Part shown: positions 7,833-15,988 of the stretch, one piece after another
Layout: each line of letters opens with the position of its first letter
Position numbering within the stretch: position 1 is the stretch's first letter
Origin: a virus
Virus record (IMG/VR): IMGVR_UViG_3300021373_001340
Location: 1-43,775 of that record
Direction: 5' to 3' (one strand)
Length of the DNA stretch: 43,775 bases
Notes under the pieces: generated by a model
The model's database searches: none
Told to the model about the DNA's origin: nothing
Seen by the model: the letters and a program-made list of their open reading frames with translations, nothing else
Program-made: the position numbers and the translations under genes

Positions 7833-10502
7833 TTGAGTTACGTAGACGCACTATTTGATCGCGACTCTGACATAATCAGAGTAGTCGAGCGCAATGACGG
7901 TAAAAGAGCTTACCGCGAGTATCAAGCAAAATATACTTTTTACTATGAAGATCCAAAAGGCAAGTATAAAAGTGTCTATGGCGATCCCCTTACAAGAGTT
8001 GTGTGTAAGCACACAAAAGACTTTCGAAAAGAAGTTGCTATTAACAAAGGCAAGAATTTATTCGAAAGCGATATTAATCCTATCTTTCAATGTTTAAGTG
8101 AAAACTATCTTAATCAAGATGCACCTAAACTAAACATTGCTTTTTTCGATATTGAGACAGACTTTGATCCAGAGCGCGGCTTTGCTGATCCTGCTGATCC
8201 ATTTATGCCTATTACTTCTATAAGTGTATATTTACAGTGGTTAGAGACAATGGTTTGTTTGGCAGTTCCGCCTAAGACACTTACAATGGAACAAGCAAAA
8301 GCAGAACTAGAAGGTATTGAAAATGTAATGCTGTTTGAAAAAGAAGGTGAAATGATTGATACTTTCTTAACACTTATTGAAGACGCTGATATTTTATCAG
8401 GTTGGAACAGTGAAGGTTATGATATTCCGTATACTGTAAATAGAACAAGTCGTGTACTAAGCAAAGACGACACAAGACGTTTTTGTTTGTGGGGCCAGTT
8501 GCCTAGGAAACGTGAATATGAAAAGTATGGTAAATCAGCTGTTACCTTTGACCTAATAGGTAGAGTGCATTTAGATAGTTTGGAATTATATCGTAAATAC
8601 ACATATGAAGAACGTCACAGTTACAGACTTGATGCCATTGGTGAAATCGAAGTTGGTGAAAATAAAGTTCCTTATGAAGGCACTTTGGATCAATTGTACA
8701 ACAATGACTTTAGAAAGTTCATTGAATACAACATACAAGATACCGCACTACTGGACAAGTTGGACAAAAAACTAAGATTTATTGATCTTAGTAACGAACT
8801 TGCACATGCAAATACTGTTTTGCTACAGACCACAATGGGTGCTGTTGCTGTTACAGAGCAAGCGATTGTTAACGAAGCACATGCAAGAGGCTTACAAGTT
8901 CCTAATAGACCTAAAAGAGATGACGAAAACACACAAGCAGCTGGTGCTTATGTAGCATTTCCTAAAAAAGGTTTGCACAAGTGGATTGCTAGTATGGACT
9001 TAAACAGTCTATATCCTAGTGTAATTCGTGCATTAAATATGGCTCCTGAGACTGTTGTAGGACAAATACGTCCTGAGATATCAGAGGCCCGTGTACACGA
9101 AGATATGACTCTTAAGAAAAAGTCATTTGCAGGTAGTTGGGAAGGGCGTTTCAGCACAGAAGAATATGAAGCGGTTATGGAGCAACGCAAAGATGTTGCA
9201 CTTACTGTTGACTTTGAAAACGGCCAAACAGAAGTATTAAGTGGTGCCGAGCTATACAAGATTATATTTGACAGTAACCAGCCATGGATGCTTAGTGCAA
9301 ACGGCACAATCTTTACAACAGAGTTTGAAGGCGTTATTCCAGGGCTACTAAAGCGTTGGTATTCAGAACGTAAAGATTTACAAGCACAACTAAAGAAAGC
9401 AAAAGATGCCGGCAATGCAATTGAAATTGAATATTGGGACAAACGACAGTTGGTTAAAAAGATTAACCTTAACAGTTTGTATGGTGCTATTCTTAATCCC
9501 GGCTGCCGTTTTTTCGATAAACGTATCGGTCAGTCAACTACGCTTACAGGTAGAACTATTGTTAAACATATGTCAGCGGAGGTTAACAAAGTTATCACAG
9601 GAACTTATGATCACGTAGGTGAATCAATGATCTATGGTGATACAGACTCTTGTTACTTTAGTGCATGGCCTATGTTAAAAGATGATGTAGAAAGCGGTAA
9701 ACTAGAATGGTCCAAAGAAAAATGTATTACACTTATGGATCAAGTGTGTGAGCAAGCAAACACATCATTTGGCGACTTTATGGCAGAAGCATTTCATTGT
9801 CCGAAAACACGTAGTGATGTTATTGCGGCAGGGCGTGAAATTATTGCACAGTCTGGTTTGTATATTACTAAGAAGCGTTATGCGGCACTAGTAATTGACA
9901 ACGAAGGATTTAGAACTGATATCGACGGCAAGCCCGGCAAAGTAAAAGCAATGGGTTTAGACTTACGTAGATCAGACACGCCTGTGTTTATGCAAGAGTT
10001 TTTAAGTGAAATCTTGCTTATGGTACTTACTGATGTTCCGCAAGAAGAAATACTAGAACGTATTACTGTATTCCGTAAGGAGTTTAGTGAACGTCCTGGT
10101 TGGGAAAAAGGTTCGCCAAAACGTGCAAACAAAATTGGTCATTATCAAAGATTAGAACAAAAACAAGGCAAGGCTAATATGCCTGGCCATGTGCGGGCAA
10201 GCATTAACTGGAATACACTGAAGCGTATGAACGGCGACAAGTATTCGCAAGAAATTGTAGATGGTATGAAAGTTATTGTTTGTAAATTAAAACAGAATCC
10301 GCTAGGATATACAAGTGTTGCATATCCAACTGACGAATTACGTATTCCTGATTGGTTTAAGGAATTGCCATTTGACGATACAGCAATGGCGGAAACAATT
10401 ATCGATAACAAACTAGATAATTTAATTGGTGTGCTAAACTATCCATTAGAAGATACTAAGCGTCACAATACATTTAATAGTTTGTTTGACTTTGGAGAAT
10501 AA
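7833..10502 (+). CDS. 43: T4-type family B DNA polymerase gp43
   Basis: The 889-residue length matches T4 gp43 (898). The TTG start at 7833 is chosen because AAGGAG lies six bases upstream. The 3'-5' exonuclease motifs are present: FFDIETDF (Exo I), GWNSEGYDIPYT (Exo II) and YNIQDTALLDKL (Exo III). Polymerase motifs follow in order: DLNSLYPSVIR (A), KKINLNSLYGA (B), YGDTDS (C) and TKKRYA. The C-terminal FNSLFDFGE resembles the clamp-binding tail of RB69/T4 gp43, and the clamp gene is about 1.6 kb downstream. It replicates phage DNA with proofreading. All catalytic Asp residues appear intact. Confidence 0.97.
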   Translation: MSYVDALFDRDSDIIRVVERNDGKRAYREYQAKYTFYYEDPKGKYKSVYGDPLTRVVCKHTKDFRKEVAINKGKNLFESDINPIFQCLSENYLNQDAPKLNIAFFDIETDFDPERGFADPADPFMPITSISVYLQWLETMVCLAVPPKTLTMEQAKAELEGIENVMLFEKEGEMIDTFLTLIEDADILSGWNSEGYDIPYTVNRTSRVLSKDDTRRFCLWGQLPRKREYEKYGKSAVTFDLIGRVHLDSLELYRKYTYEERHSYRLDAIGEIEVGENKVPYEGTLDQLYNNDFRKFIEYNIQDTALLDKLDKKLRFIDLSNELAHANTVLLQTTMGAVAVTEQAIVNEAHARGLQVPNRPKRDDENTQAAGAYVAFPKKGLHKWIASMDLNSLYPSVIRALNMAPETVVGQIRPEISEARVHEDMTLKKKSFAGSWEGRFSTEEYEAVMEQRKDVALTVDFENGQTEVLSGAELYKIIFDSNQPWMLSANGTIFTTEFEGVIPGLLKRWYSERKDLQAQLKKAKDAGNAIEIEYWDKRQLVKKINLNSLYGAILNPGCRFFDKRIGQSTTLTGRTIVKHMSAEVNKVITGTYDHVGESMIYGDTDSCYFSAWPMLKDDVESGKLEWSKEKCITLMDQVCEQANTSFGDFMAEAFHCPKTRSDVIAAGREIIAQSGLYITKKRYAALVIDNEGFRTDIDGKPGKVKAMGLDLRRSDTPVFMQEFLSEILLMVLTDVPQEEILERITVFRKEFSERPGWEKGSPKRANKIGHYQRLEQKQGKANMPGHVRASINWNTLKRMNGDKYSQEIVDGMKVIVCKLKQNPLGYTSVAYPTDELRIPDWFKELPFDDTAMAETIIDNKLDNLIGVLNYPLEDTKRHNTFNSLFDFGE

Positions 10503-10503
10503 A

Positions 10504-10614
10504 ATGAAAGTTAATATACAAGTGGAAATAGATACTGATAACAATCAGGACCTAAATACCATTGAAGAATTAATTGCAATGCTAAGACAATTAGCAGAAA
10601 ATTACGAGGAATAA
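10504..10614 (+). CDS. 36-residue conserved ORF after the polymerase
   Basis: ATG at 10504 and TAA at 10612-10614 encode 36 residues, MKVNIQVEIDTDNNQDLNTI and onward, with an acidic C-terminal helix. The start lies one base after the polymerase stop region, with AGAATAAA as a weak ribosome site, so it is probably translated by coupling. Small acidic ORFs of this kind after gp43 are familiar in marine T4-like phages. Function unknown. Confidence 0.6.
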   Translation: MKVNIQVEIDTDNNQDLNTIEELIAMLRQLAENYEE

Positions 10615-10616
10615 TT

Positions 10617-10811
10617 ATGGAATGGGTATTAGTATACATTAGTCTAACATTTCATGGCCACCCAATAGCAGAAGAGCTTGGTCGCTATGATTCTATGGCA
10701 GAGTGTTTTAAGGCTAGAGAATATAAGTCTTTAGAACTTGGAAGTGAAGTAGGTTACTTTCCTGTAGGAACACAGGCTGTTTGTGTAACCAATCTTAAGG
10801 AAATAGGCTAA
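10617..10811 (+). CDS. Small hypothetical protein
   Basis: This 64-residue protein starts two bases after the previous stop, with an ACGAGGA ribosome site. It begins MEWVLVYISLTFHGHPIAEE and contains two Cys residues near residues 30 and 56. The first 14 residues are hydrophobic and could be a signal or membrane-associated strand. No family is recognised. It overlaps the next ORF by one base (TAATG). Confidence 0.6.
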   Translation: MEWVLVYISLTFHGHPIAEELGRYDSMAECFKAREYKSLELGSEVGYFPVGTQAVCVTNLKEIG

Positions 10812-10954
10812 TGGATATAGGAGTATTAGGCGTACTTGCAGTAATGTTGTGTCCAATGATATTTGGTGGTCTCGCTTTCCACTATTCGCACAAATTTACT
10901 GAACCAGTAACTAAGGCAACTTGGGAATATTGGGAGAATAAAAATGACAGGTAG
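10811..10954 (+). CDS. 47-residue single-span membrane peptide
   Basis: The ATG at 10811 shares a base with the previous stop. The product, MDIGVLGVLAVMLCPMIFGG and onward, has one hydrophobic span (residues 3-23) followed by a polar tail ending in WEYWENKNDR. It overlaps the start of the next gene by 11 bases. Gene spacing and coupling support that it is real. It may pair with the other small proteins after gp43. Function unknown. Confidence 0.55.
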   Translation: MDIGVLGVLAVMLCPMIFGGLAFHYSHKFTEPVTKATWEYWENKNDR

Positions 10955-11366
10955 AGTAGGATTTACATGTAGTACATTTGACTTATTACACGCAGGTCAT
11001 GTGCAAATGTTACGTGAAGCAAAAGAACAGTGTGACTATTTAATTTGCGGATTACAAGTTGATCCTTCAAATGATCGACCTAACAAGAACGCCCCCGTAC
11101 AAAGCATTGTAGAACGATACACACAGCTCAAGGCTGTTAGTTACGTAGACGAAATTATTCCTTATGGTACTGAAAAAGATTTAGAAGATATCTTAGAGTT
11201 GTACACAATTAATGTACGTATTCTAGGAGAAGAATACAGAGATAAAGAGTTTACAGGCAAAGACATATGTCGCAGACGTGACATAGAACTATTTTTTAAT
11301 AATAGAGATCACAGATTCAGTAGTTCAAACCTTAGAGCAAGTGTTATTGAATCGGAGAAAAAATGA
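10944..11366 (+). CDS. Cytidylyltransferase, TagD/glycerol-3-phosphate type
   Basis: This 140-residue protein is the size of TagD-type cytidylyltransferases. VGFTCSTFDLLHAGHVQMLR holds the HxGH nucleotide-binding motif, RYTQLKAVSYVDEII matches the family's middle segment, and HRFSSSNLR near the C-terminus resembles the RTxGISTT region, although the ISTT part is altered. Family members activate a sugar or polyol phosphate with CTP. The next gene is an NAD-dependent sugar epimerase that overlaps by four bases, so the pair probably makes an activated sugar. Whether it modifies DNA, host lipopolysaccharide or a fibre is unknown. Confidence 0.8.
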   Translation: MTGRVGFTCSTFDLLHAGHVQMLREAKEQCDYLICGLQVDPSNDRPNKNAPVQSIVERYTQLKAVSYVDEIIPYGTEKDLEDILELYTINVRILGEEYRDKEFTGKDICRRRDIELFFNNRDHRFSSSNLRASVIESEKK

Positions 11367-12136
11367 ATATATTATTAACAGGATCAAGTGGCTTTATAGG
11401 ACGTGAACTTTTAAAACGTCTTACAGTTAAACTAGGTCATAACGTACATACAATTGATGTTGCCGATGGTGCAGATCAAGACTTAATGTATTGTACACTT
11501 CCTCAAGAAAACAAGATAGATCTTGTAATACATTTAGCAGGTAAAAGTGGTGTGCGTGAAAGTATTAAAGATCCTGCAAGTTACTGGTATAACAACGTAG
11601 AAGCAAGCAGACGACTGTTTGATTATTATGAAGATACACGCATACTGTACGCAAGCTCTAGTAGTGCATACGAGCCTGATCTAAATCCTTATGCAGCATC
11701 TAAGTATTGTTTAGAAGAAGTTGCAGAACGTTATCCTAACACATTAGGTATGCGATTTCATACAGTGTATGCAGATGTATGTCCTAGAAAGAATATGTTC
11801 TTTCAAAGACTTAGAAATGATACATTAGAATATGTCACTAGACATTATAGAGATTTTGTACATTTACAAGATGTATTAGATGCTATTGAATTATTAATAG
11901 CAAAACCAAAAGTAAATGGAACAATTGATATTGGTACAGGTATTCCTGTCCGTATCCAAGACCTTGCACCAGACTTACCCATTCGCCTAAATACACCTGG
12001 AGAAAGAGAATATACTTGTGCAAACACAGAAAAAATTAAAGGACTAGGTTGGAAACCTAAATACTTTATAGAAAACTTCTTGACAAAAGAAGACAAAGGC
12101 AATATAATAAACATTACAAATGGAGAACCCCTATGA
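11363..12136 (+). CDS. NAD-dependent epimerase/dehydratase (extended SDR)
   Basis: The 257 residues begin with the Rossmann motif LLTGSSGFIG. VIHLAGKSG matches the second SDR motif, YASSSSAYEP is the catalytic Ser region, and YAASK holds the Tyr-x-x-x-Lys pair. It is somewhat shorter than most sugar epimerases (about 310). It acts on nucleotide sugars by family. It overlaps the cytidylyltransferase by four bases. A sigma70 promoter for the clamp gene is embedded in its 3' end. Confidence 0.85.
   Translation: MNILLTGSSGFIGRELLKRLTVKLGHNVHTIDVADGADQDLMYCTLPQENKIDLVIHLAGKSGVRESIKDPASYWYNNVEASRRLFDYYEDTRILYASSSSAYEPDLNPYAASKYCLEEVAERYPNTLGMRFHTVYADVCPRKNMFFQRLRNDTLEYVTRHYRDFVHLQDVLDAIELLIAKPKVNGTIDIGTGIPVRIQDLAPDLPIRLNTPGEREYTCANTEKIKGLGWKPKYFIENFLTKEDKGNIINITNGEPL
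12080..12108 (+). promoter_or_regulatory. Sigma70-type promoter for the sliding clamp gene
   Basis: TTGACA (12080-12085) and TATAAT (12103-12108) are perfect boxes separated by 17 bases, inside the 3' end of the epimerase gene and 24 bases before the clamp ATG. The TGGAGA ribosome site follows. It would give the clamp a separate strong transcript. Confidence 0.85.
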
Positions 12137-12861
12137 AAGATATTTTACAAGACATTGTCGCTCACACACATGCACTAGGTTTTTTAAGTCTAGTTAAAGT
12201 AACAAGCGACTCAGATACTTCGGTAGAAAGTATGGCTGAAGATAGAAGTGTAATTCTATCCGGTGCAACACATTCACCTGTTGCAGAATTTTCAGGCACT
12301 TTTGGTATGCCTAACTTAGACAAGTTAGCACTACACTTAAAAAATCCTGAGTATCAAAAAGATGCTAAACTAGATGTTATAACAGCAGATAGAAATGGCG
12401 AAGTTATTCCTACACATATTCACTTTGAAAATGCGGCAGGTGACTTTCAAAATGATTATCGCTTTATGAACAAAGCAATTATTGAAGAAAAACTTAAGAC
12501 AGTTAAGTTCAAAGGCGCACAATGGAACGTTACATTTAGTCCGTCAATGGCAAGTATTGCACGTATGAAACTAATGAGTGCGGCACATAGTGAAGAACCT
12601 ACATTTAATGTAAGCACTAAAGACAATAGCCTAACATTTAGTTTTGGTGATGCAAGTACACACGCAGGTGAGTTTGTATTCCAACATGATATTGAAGGTT
12701 CATTACAACACACATGGAGTTGGCCTGTAGCACAAGTGCAAGCAATTCTTAGTTTAGACGGTGATATTACAATGAGTATTTCGGACCAAGGTGCTATGAT
12801 GATTAGTGTAGACAGCGGTATGGTCAAATATGATTATATCCTGCCAGCACAGAGCAAGTAA
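12133..12861 (+). CDS. 45: gp45-like DNA polymerase sliding clamp
   Basis: At 242 residues it is near T4 gp45 (228). It has two related halves with beta-alpha-beta character, as expected for a trimeric clamp. The segment ATHSPVAEFSGTFGMPNLDK resembles the T4 DVAIYDLNGFLGILSLV region that lines the clamp face. The end, GAMMISVDSGMVKYDYILPA, matches the closing strands of gp45. In T4 the clamp tethers gp43 and also activates late promoters with gp33 and gp55, which fits the late octamers here. It has its own promoter. The call rests on fold pattern and replication context. Confidence 0.75.
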   Translation: MKDILQDIVAHTHALGFLSLVKVTSDSDTSVESMAEDRSVILSGATHSPVAEFSGTFGMPNLDKLALHLKNPEYQKDAKLDVITADRNGEVIPTHIHFENAAGDFQNDYRFMNKAIIEEKLKTVKFKGAQWNVTFSPSMASIARMKLMSAAHSEEPTFNVSTKDNSLTFSFGDASTHAGEFVFQHDIEGSLQHTWSWPVAQVQAILSLDGDITMSISDQGAMMISVDSGMVKYDYILPAQSK

Positions 12862-12864
12862 AAT

Positions 12865-14544
12865 ATGCGTAAAGACTTAACTGCGTCACAAAATGATTAC
12901 GCAACGTTTTTGCCTGCACTCAGTGGTTTCTATGCTACATATGTGGGCAAGCAACGTTTTGATGAATACGTAGACAAAGCACGTATTCCAAGTAACTTTG
13001 CAAATGGTGTTGAGAGTTTAAACTATCTTAATAAAAACGAAGGACAGTTTACATACAAATGGACCTTGTACTCGGCAGGACACGCTGATTTAGATACAAC
13101 AAAAGTTGTTCCTAAAGAAGATATGGTTCGGAACAGAGATAGAGAAAACACTTGGCTACTAGGGGACTCAGGTGGTTTCCAGATTGGTAAGGGTGTTTGG
13201 GAAGGCGAGTGGAAAGATCCTACTAGTCAGTTTGTTAAAGACAAGATGGCAGACTGTGTAGCACGTGGTACAGAAGAACGTGTTGTAACTACTACAGACA
13301 AGAACGGCAAAGAAGTAACAAAAACTGTTACAGTTGATCTTGTAAAGGAATATCAATCTAGATTAGATATGGCGCAAAAGAAACGTGATGCTGTCTTAAG
13401 ATGGATGGATGCTTATGCAGACTACGGAATGATCCTTGATATTCCAGCATGGGTATCACGCTCTCCTGCTGGAGCATTGGCGACAGGTATTAGTGAATAT
13501 CAAGATGCTGTTGAAGCAACAAAATACAATAACGAATATTGGATGAAACATAGAACAGGTGCTTGTAAGTTCCTCAACGTATTGCAAGGTGAGAATCATG
13601 CAGACGCTGATGACTGGTACGAGCAAATGAAAGATTACTGTGATCCTAAAGTGTATCCAGACAATCATTTTAATGGTTGGGGTATGGGTGGACAGAACAT
13701 GTGTGATGTACATTTGGTTCTTAAACGTCTAGTTGCATTGATATATGATGACCTACTACAAACAGGTGTACACGATGTAATGCACTTCTTAGGCACAAGT
13801 AAATTAGAATGGGCCACTCTACTAACAGACATACAAAGAGCTGTTCGTAAGTATCATAATCCAAACTTTATGATTACATTTGATTGTGCTTCACCTTTCT
13901 TAGCAACAGCAAATGGACAAATTTATATTCAAACTGAAACTGAGGATAGAAGTAAGTGGGTTTATAGAATGGTTCCTAGTATTGATGATAAGAAGTATGC
14001 AACAGATACTAGATTATTCCGTGACGCTGTATTACAGGATGGTATCTTTAAAAACTTTACTGACAGTCCTATTACAGCAGAACTTAAAGTAAATGATATT
14101 TGTCATTACGCACCAGGAATGTTAAACAAGATTGGTAAAGAAGGAAAGACCTCATGGGATAGTTTTTCATATGCTATTCAAATGGGGCATAATGTATGGA
14201 GTCATATTAATGCTGTACAAGAAGCAAACCGACAATACGATGCAGGCATACTTCCTAAGATGCTTGTACAAGAGCAATTTGACAGGCTTTTATTTAGAGA
14301 CATTGTGGAAGCAATATTTGCGGCAAACGGCAGAGAAGAAGCTAACGCAATAATTGAATACTATAGTCGCTTTTGGATGACCATACCTGGTACAAGAGGA
14401 GCGGTTGGTAAAAAGACTGTAAACAGTAGCACTTACTTTGGAAACTTATTTGAAGAAGTAGATGCTGATCCTGTAATTACAGACGCAGAAGATCTAGATG
14501 AAACAAAATTAGAGGATCTTGAGGATGAGCAACTTTACAGATGA
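12865..14544 (+). CDS. dpdA: DpdA-type DNA guanine transglycosylase (TGT-like)
   Basis: The 559 residues hold the tRNA-guanine transglycosylase signatures: GDSGGFQIGKG at 100-110 (the DSGGFQ catalytic Asp loop, D101), LQGEN at 241-245 (the VQGG position), GWGMGGQ at 272-278 (substrate-binding glycines), FLGTSKLEW at 309-317 and FDCASP at 340-345 with the nucleophile-position D341. A C-terminal helix HNVWSHINAVQEAN matches the TGT HN helix. No CxCxxC zinc cluster like that of bacterial TGT is visible. DpdA enzymes swap guanine in DNA for a 7-deazaguanine. folE, queE and a QueD-like gene in the window supply the precursor pathway, which favours DNA over tRNA as the target. Confidence 0.85.
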   Translation: MRKDLTASQNDYATFLPALSGFYATYVGKQRFDEYVDKARIPSNFANGVESLNYLNKNEGQFTYKWTLYSAGHADLDTTKVVPKEDMVRNRDRENTWLLGDSGGFQIGKGVWEGEWKDPTSQFVKDKMADCVARGTEERVVTTTDKNGKEVTKTVTVDLVKEYQSRLDMAQKKRDAVLRWMDAYADYGMILDIPAWVSRSPAGALATGISEYQDAVEATKYNNEYWMKHRTGACKFLNVLQGENHADADDWYEQMKDYCDPKVYPDNHFNGWGMGGQNMCDVHLVLKRLVALIYDDLLQTGVHDVMHFLGTSKLEWATLLTDIQRAVRKYHNPNFMITFDCASPFLATANGQIYIQTETEDRSKWVYRMVPSIDDKKYATDTRLFRDAVLQDGIFKNFTDSPITAELKVNDICHYAPGMLNKIGKEGKTSWDSFSYAIQMGHNVWSHINAVQEANRQYDAGILPKMLVQEQFDRLLFRDIVEAIFAANGREEANAIIEYYSRFWMTIPGTRGAVGKKTVNSSTYFGNLFEEVDADPVITDAEDLDETKLEDLEDEQLYR

Positions 14545-14725
14545 ACACAATAAAATTGCAGGCTATTTACAAGAGCTATACAAGAAACATAGAAAACTTG
14601 ACGAAGAAATAAAATTAATGTATAATACTTTTGCAAGTGACAGTTCTATTAACAGACTTAAAACAAAAAAACTTTGGTATAAAGACGAAATTCATAGATT
14701 AGAAACAAGGCTAAAATCATTATGA
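14525..14725 (+). CDS. DUF465 (YdcH-like) small coiled-coil protein
   Basis: The ATG at 14525 has GAGG just upstream and overlaps the dpdA end by 20 bases; an in-frame TTG at 14519 is possible. The 66 residues follow the YdcH pattern: DEHNKIAGYLQELYKKH, then LDEEIK, then a linker and KKLWYKDEIHRLETRL. DUF465 proteins are short helical hairpins of unknown function, common in Proteobacteria. Coupling with dpdA suggests shared expression but no shared function can be inferred. Confidence 0.75.
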   Translation: MSNFTDEHNKIAGYLQELYKKHRKLDEEIKLMYNTFASDSSINRLKTKKLWYKDEIHRLETRLKSL

Positions 14726-15246
14726 AAAGAAACTATGAAACAGGTGTATCAGATGATGTACAATTCTTTACTGGTATTGAAGTAGAACATACTCCAGCAC
14801 ATGGTATGGAAACATTGTTTGTTACCGGCTTACATCCTGTAGAAGAAATAAAAAAGCGATTAGGCACAATTCGACACATATTTTTTGGTGCCAATCATTC
14901 TTTTTCCCCCGGCATTAATTTTCCATCCGATGCAGGCAACTGGGAACGTTTTGAAGAAATGATGATTCCTTTTTTAGATGAAGATTATCTTGTTACACTA
15001 GATGTTCCAATTGATCATGCAGAAGCATTATTAGAGTCTGCTATGGTAGAAAGACATAACTTTATTCCACAGTTACGTGTACCTATTCCTTATATTAAGC
15101 AATTTGGTTATAATACTATGCTTAAAATAGACGACAAAGACTTTAATGCAACCAATCCAGGTGTGTGGTGTCATAGGCTCCACGATTTATTAGATAGTGA
15201 AAAGTTTACGGATTGGACAAAATATTCACTTGACAAACCTTTGTAA
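14722..15246 (+). CDS. Conserved hypothetical next to dpdA
   Basis: This 174-residue protein overlaps the DUF465 gene by four bases. It contains HIFFGANHSFSPG (about 52-64), a run of hydrophobic strands, and the segment MLKIDDKDFNATNPGVWCHR with a following LHDLL and FTDW, a conserved-looking C-terminal block that I associate with hypothetical proteins of marine T4-like phages. I cannot name a family. Its position between dpdA and the QueD-like gene raises the possibility of a role in 7-deazaguanine DNA modification. This is inference from context only. Confidence 0.65.
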   Translation: MKRNYETGVSDDVQFFTGIEVEHTPAHGMETLFVTGLHPVEEIKKRLGTIRHIFFGANHSFSPGINFPSDAGNWERFEEMMIPFLDEDYLVTLDVPIDHAEALLESAMVERHNFIPQLRVPIPYIKQFGYNTMLKIDDKDFNATNPGVWCHRLHDLLDSEKFTDWTKYSLDKPL

Positions 15247-15258
15247 TGAAAGTATACT
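15230..15258 (+). promoter_or_regulatory. Sigma70-type promoter for the QueD-like gene
   Basis: TTGACA (15230-15235) and TATACT (15253-15258) are separated by 17 bases and overlap the end of the previous gene. Transcription would start near 15265, which argues that the downstream gene starts at the ATG at 15323 rather than at an ATG at 15266 that would be leaderless. Confidence 0.75.
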
Positions 15259-15322
15259 TAATACAATGCAAGAACGATATTACGACTACATGTTACGTAG
15301 ACTTAGAGAGGAAAATAATAAG

Positions 15323-15730
15323 ATGAATGATCCAATAAATAATGCTACTAGAAGTATATGGGTAACCTTTACTAAAGAAGGCATCCATAAGTATCCAGGA
15401 GCAGATAGTGATCCAAAACTCGCAACAGGCGATTGGGACGATGTGTCGTTTCTTGCTGTGCCTCATCGTCATATTTTCCACTTCCGGGTGCGTATCGAAG
15501 TGTTCCATAACGATAGAGACATCGAATTTATCCAATTCAAAAGATGGATGGAAAGGCTCTATAGTGCCTCTTCCGACGGTGAAGTGCTCGTTCTAGATTA
15601 TAAGTCTTGCGAGATGATTGCAGATGACTTATATAAAGAAATTTCTACAAAGTTCCCCGGCCGATTTGTAGAAATTAGTGTCGCTGAAGACAATGAAAAC
15701 GGCTGTGTAATTTATTACCCTAAATCATAA
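15323..15730 (+). CDS. QueD/PTPS-like T-fold candidate
   Basis: The ATG at 15323 has GAGAGG upstream and gives 135 residues, close to QueD (about 120). The layout follows 6-pyruvoyl-tetrahydropterin synthase/QueD: FTKEGIHKYPGA with H22 in the place of the first zinc ligand, PHRHIFHFRVRIEV with H48 and H50 like the HGHxY pair, then DIEFIQFKRW like the DFxxLK helix, then SCEMIADDL like PTxENxA, and a final VAEDNENG strand. The usual catalytic Cys four residues before the HxH and the LDH His are not present (LDY here), so activity is uncertain. With FolE and QueE it would complete the route to 7-carboxy-7-deazaguanine. An alternative is a related T-fold protein of other function. Confidence 0.45.
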   Translation: MNDPINNATRSIWVTFTKEGIHKYPGADSDPKLATGDWDDVSFLAVPHRHIFHFRVRIEVFHNDRDIEFIQFKRWMERLYSASSDGEVLVLDYKSCEMIADDLYKEISTKFPGRFVEISVAEDNENGCVIYYPKS

Positions 15731-15757
15731 AGTGCTATTAATAGAGGATATTAAAAA

Positions 15758-15988
15758 ATGGCAATCAAGTTTAATAAGCCCGCCTATGACAAAATTTTTC
15801 GCGACTTGGAAAATTTTAAAGACTTCTGTCGCTTCGTTGGCGATGCTAAAAACGTGGCTTTCGTATACAATGAAAAGGATTTGTATAACGAGAGATCTTA
15901 CGTATGGCGTTCATATCAGCGTCATGTTAACCACCTTAAGGCGAAGAATCGCCAACTTGGTAAAAACTATAACAAACGGAGAAACTAA
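15758..15988 (+). CDS. Small basic hypothetical protein
   Basis: This 76-residue protein has a good AGAGGA site upstream of its ATG at 15758. It is mostly helical by composition, rich in Arg, Lys, Asn and Tyr, and ends in a strongly basic KNRQLGKNYNKRRN tail. No family is recognised. Its stop overlaps the next ATG by one base. A nucleic-acid-binding role is possible from charge alone. Confidence 0.6.
   Translation: MAIKFNKPAYDKIFRDLENFKDFCRFVGDAKNVAFVYNEKDLYNERSYVWRSYQRHVNHLKAKNRQLGKNYNKRRN

Noticed and set aside
8948-9442. 164-codon open frame on the minus strand inside the polymerase gene
   Set aside because: It lies wholly opposite catalytic motifs of gp43, has no ribosome site and a composition rich in Ser/Leu/Phe typical of an antisense shadow.
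12456-12827. 123-codon minus-strand frame inside the clamp gene
   Set aside because: It is antisense to a supported gene, lacks a promoter and has no recognisable protein features.
15197-15322. Longer forms of the QueD-like gene starting at 15197 or 15266
   Set aside because: The promoter at 15230-15258 would start RNA near 15265, leaving no leader, while the ATG at 15323 has a GAGAGG site and gives the family's usual length.
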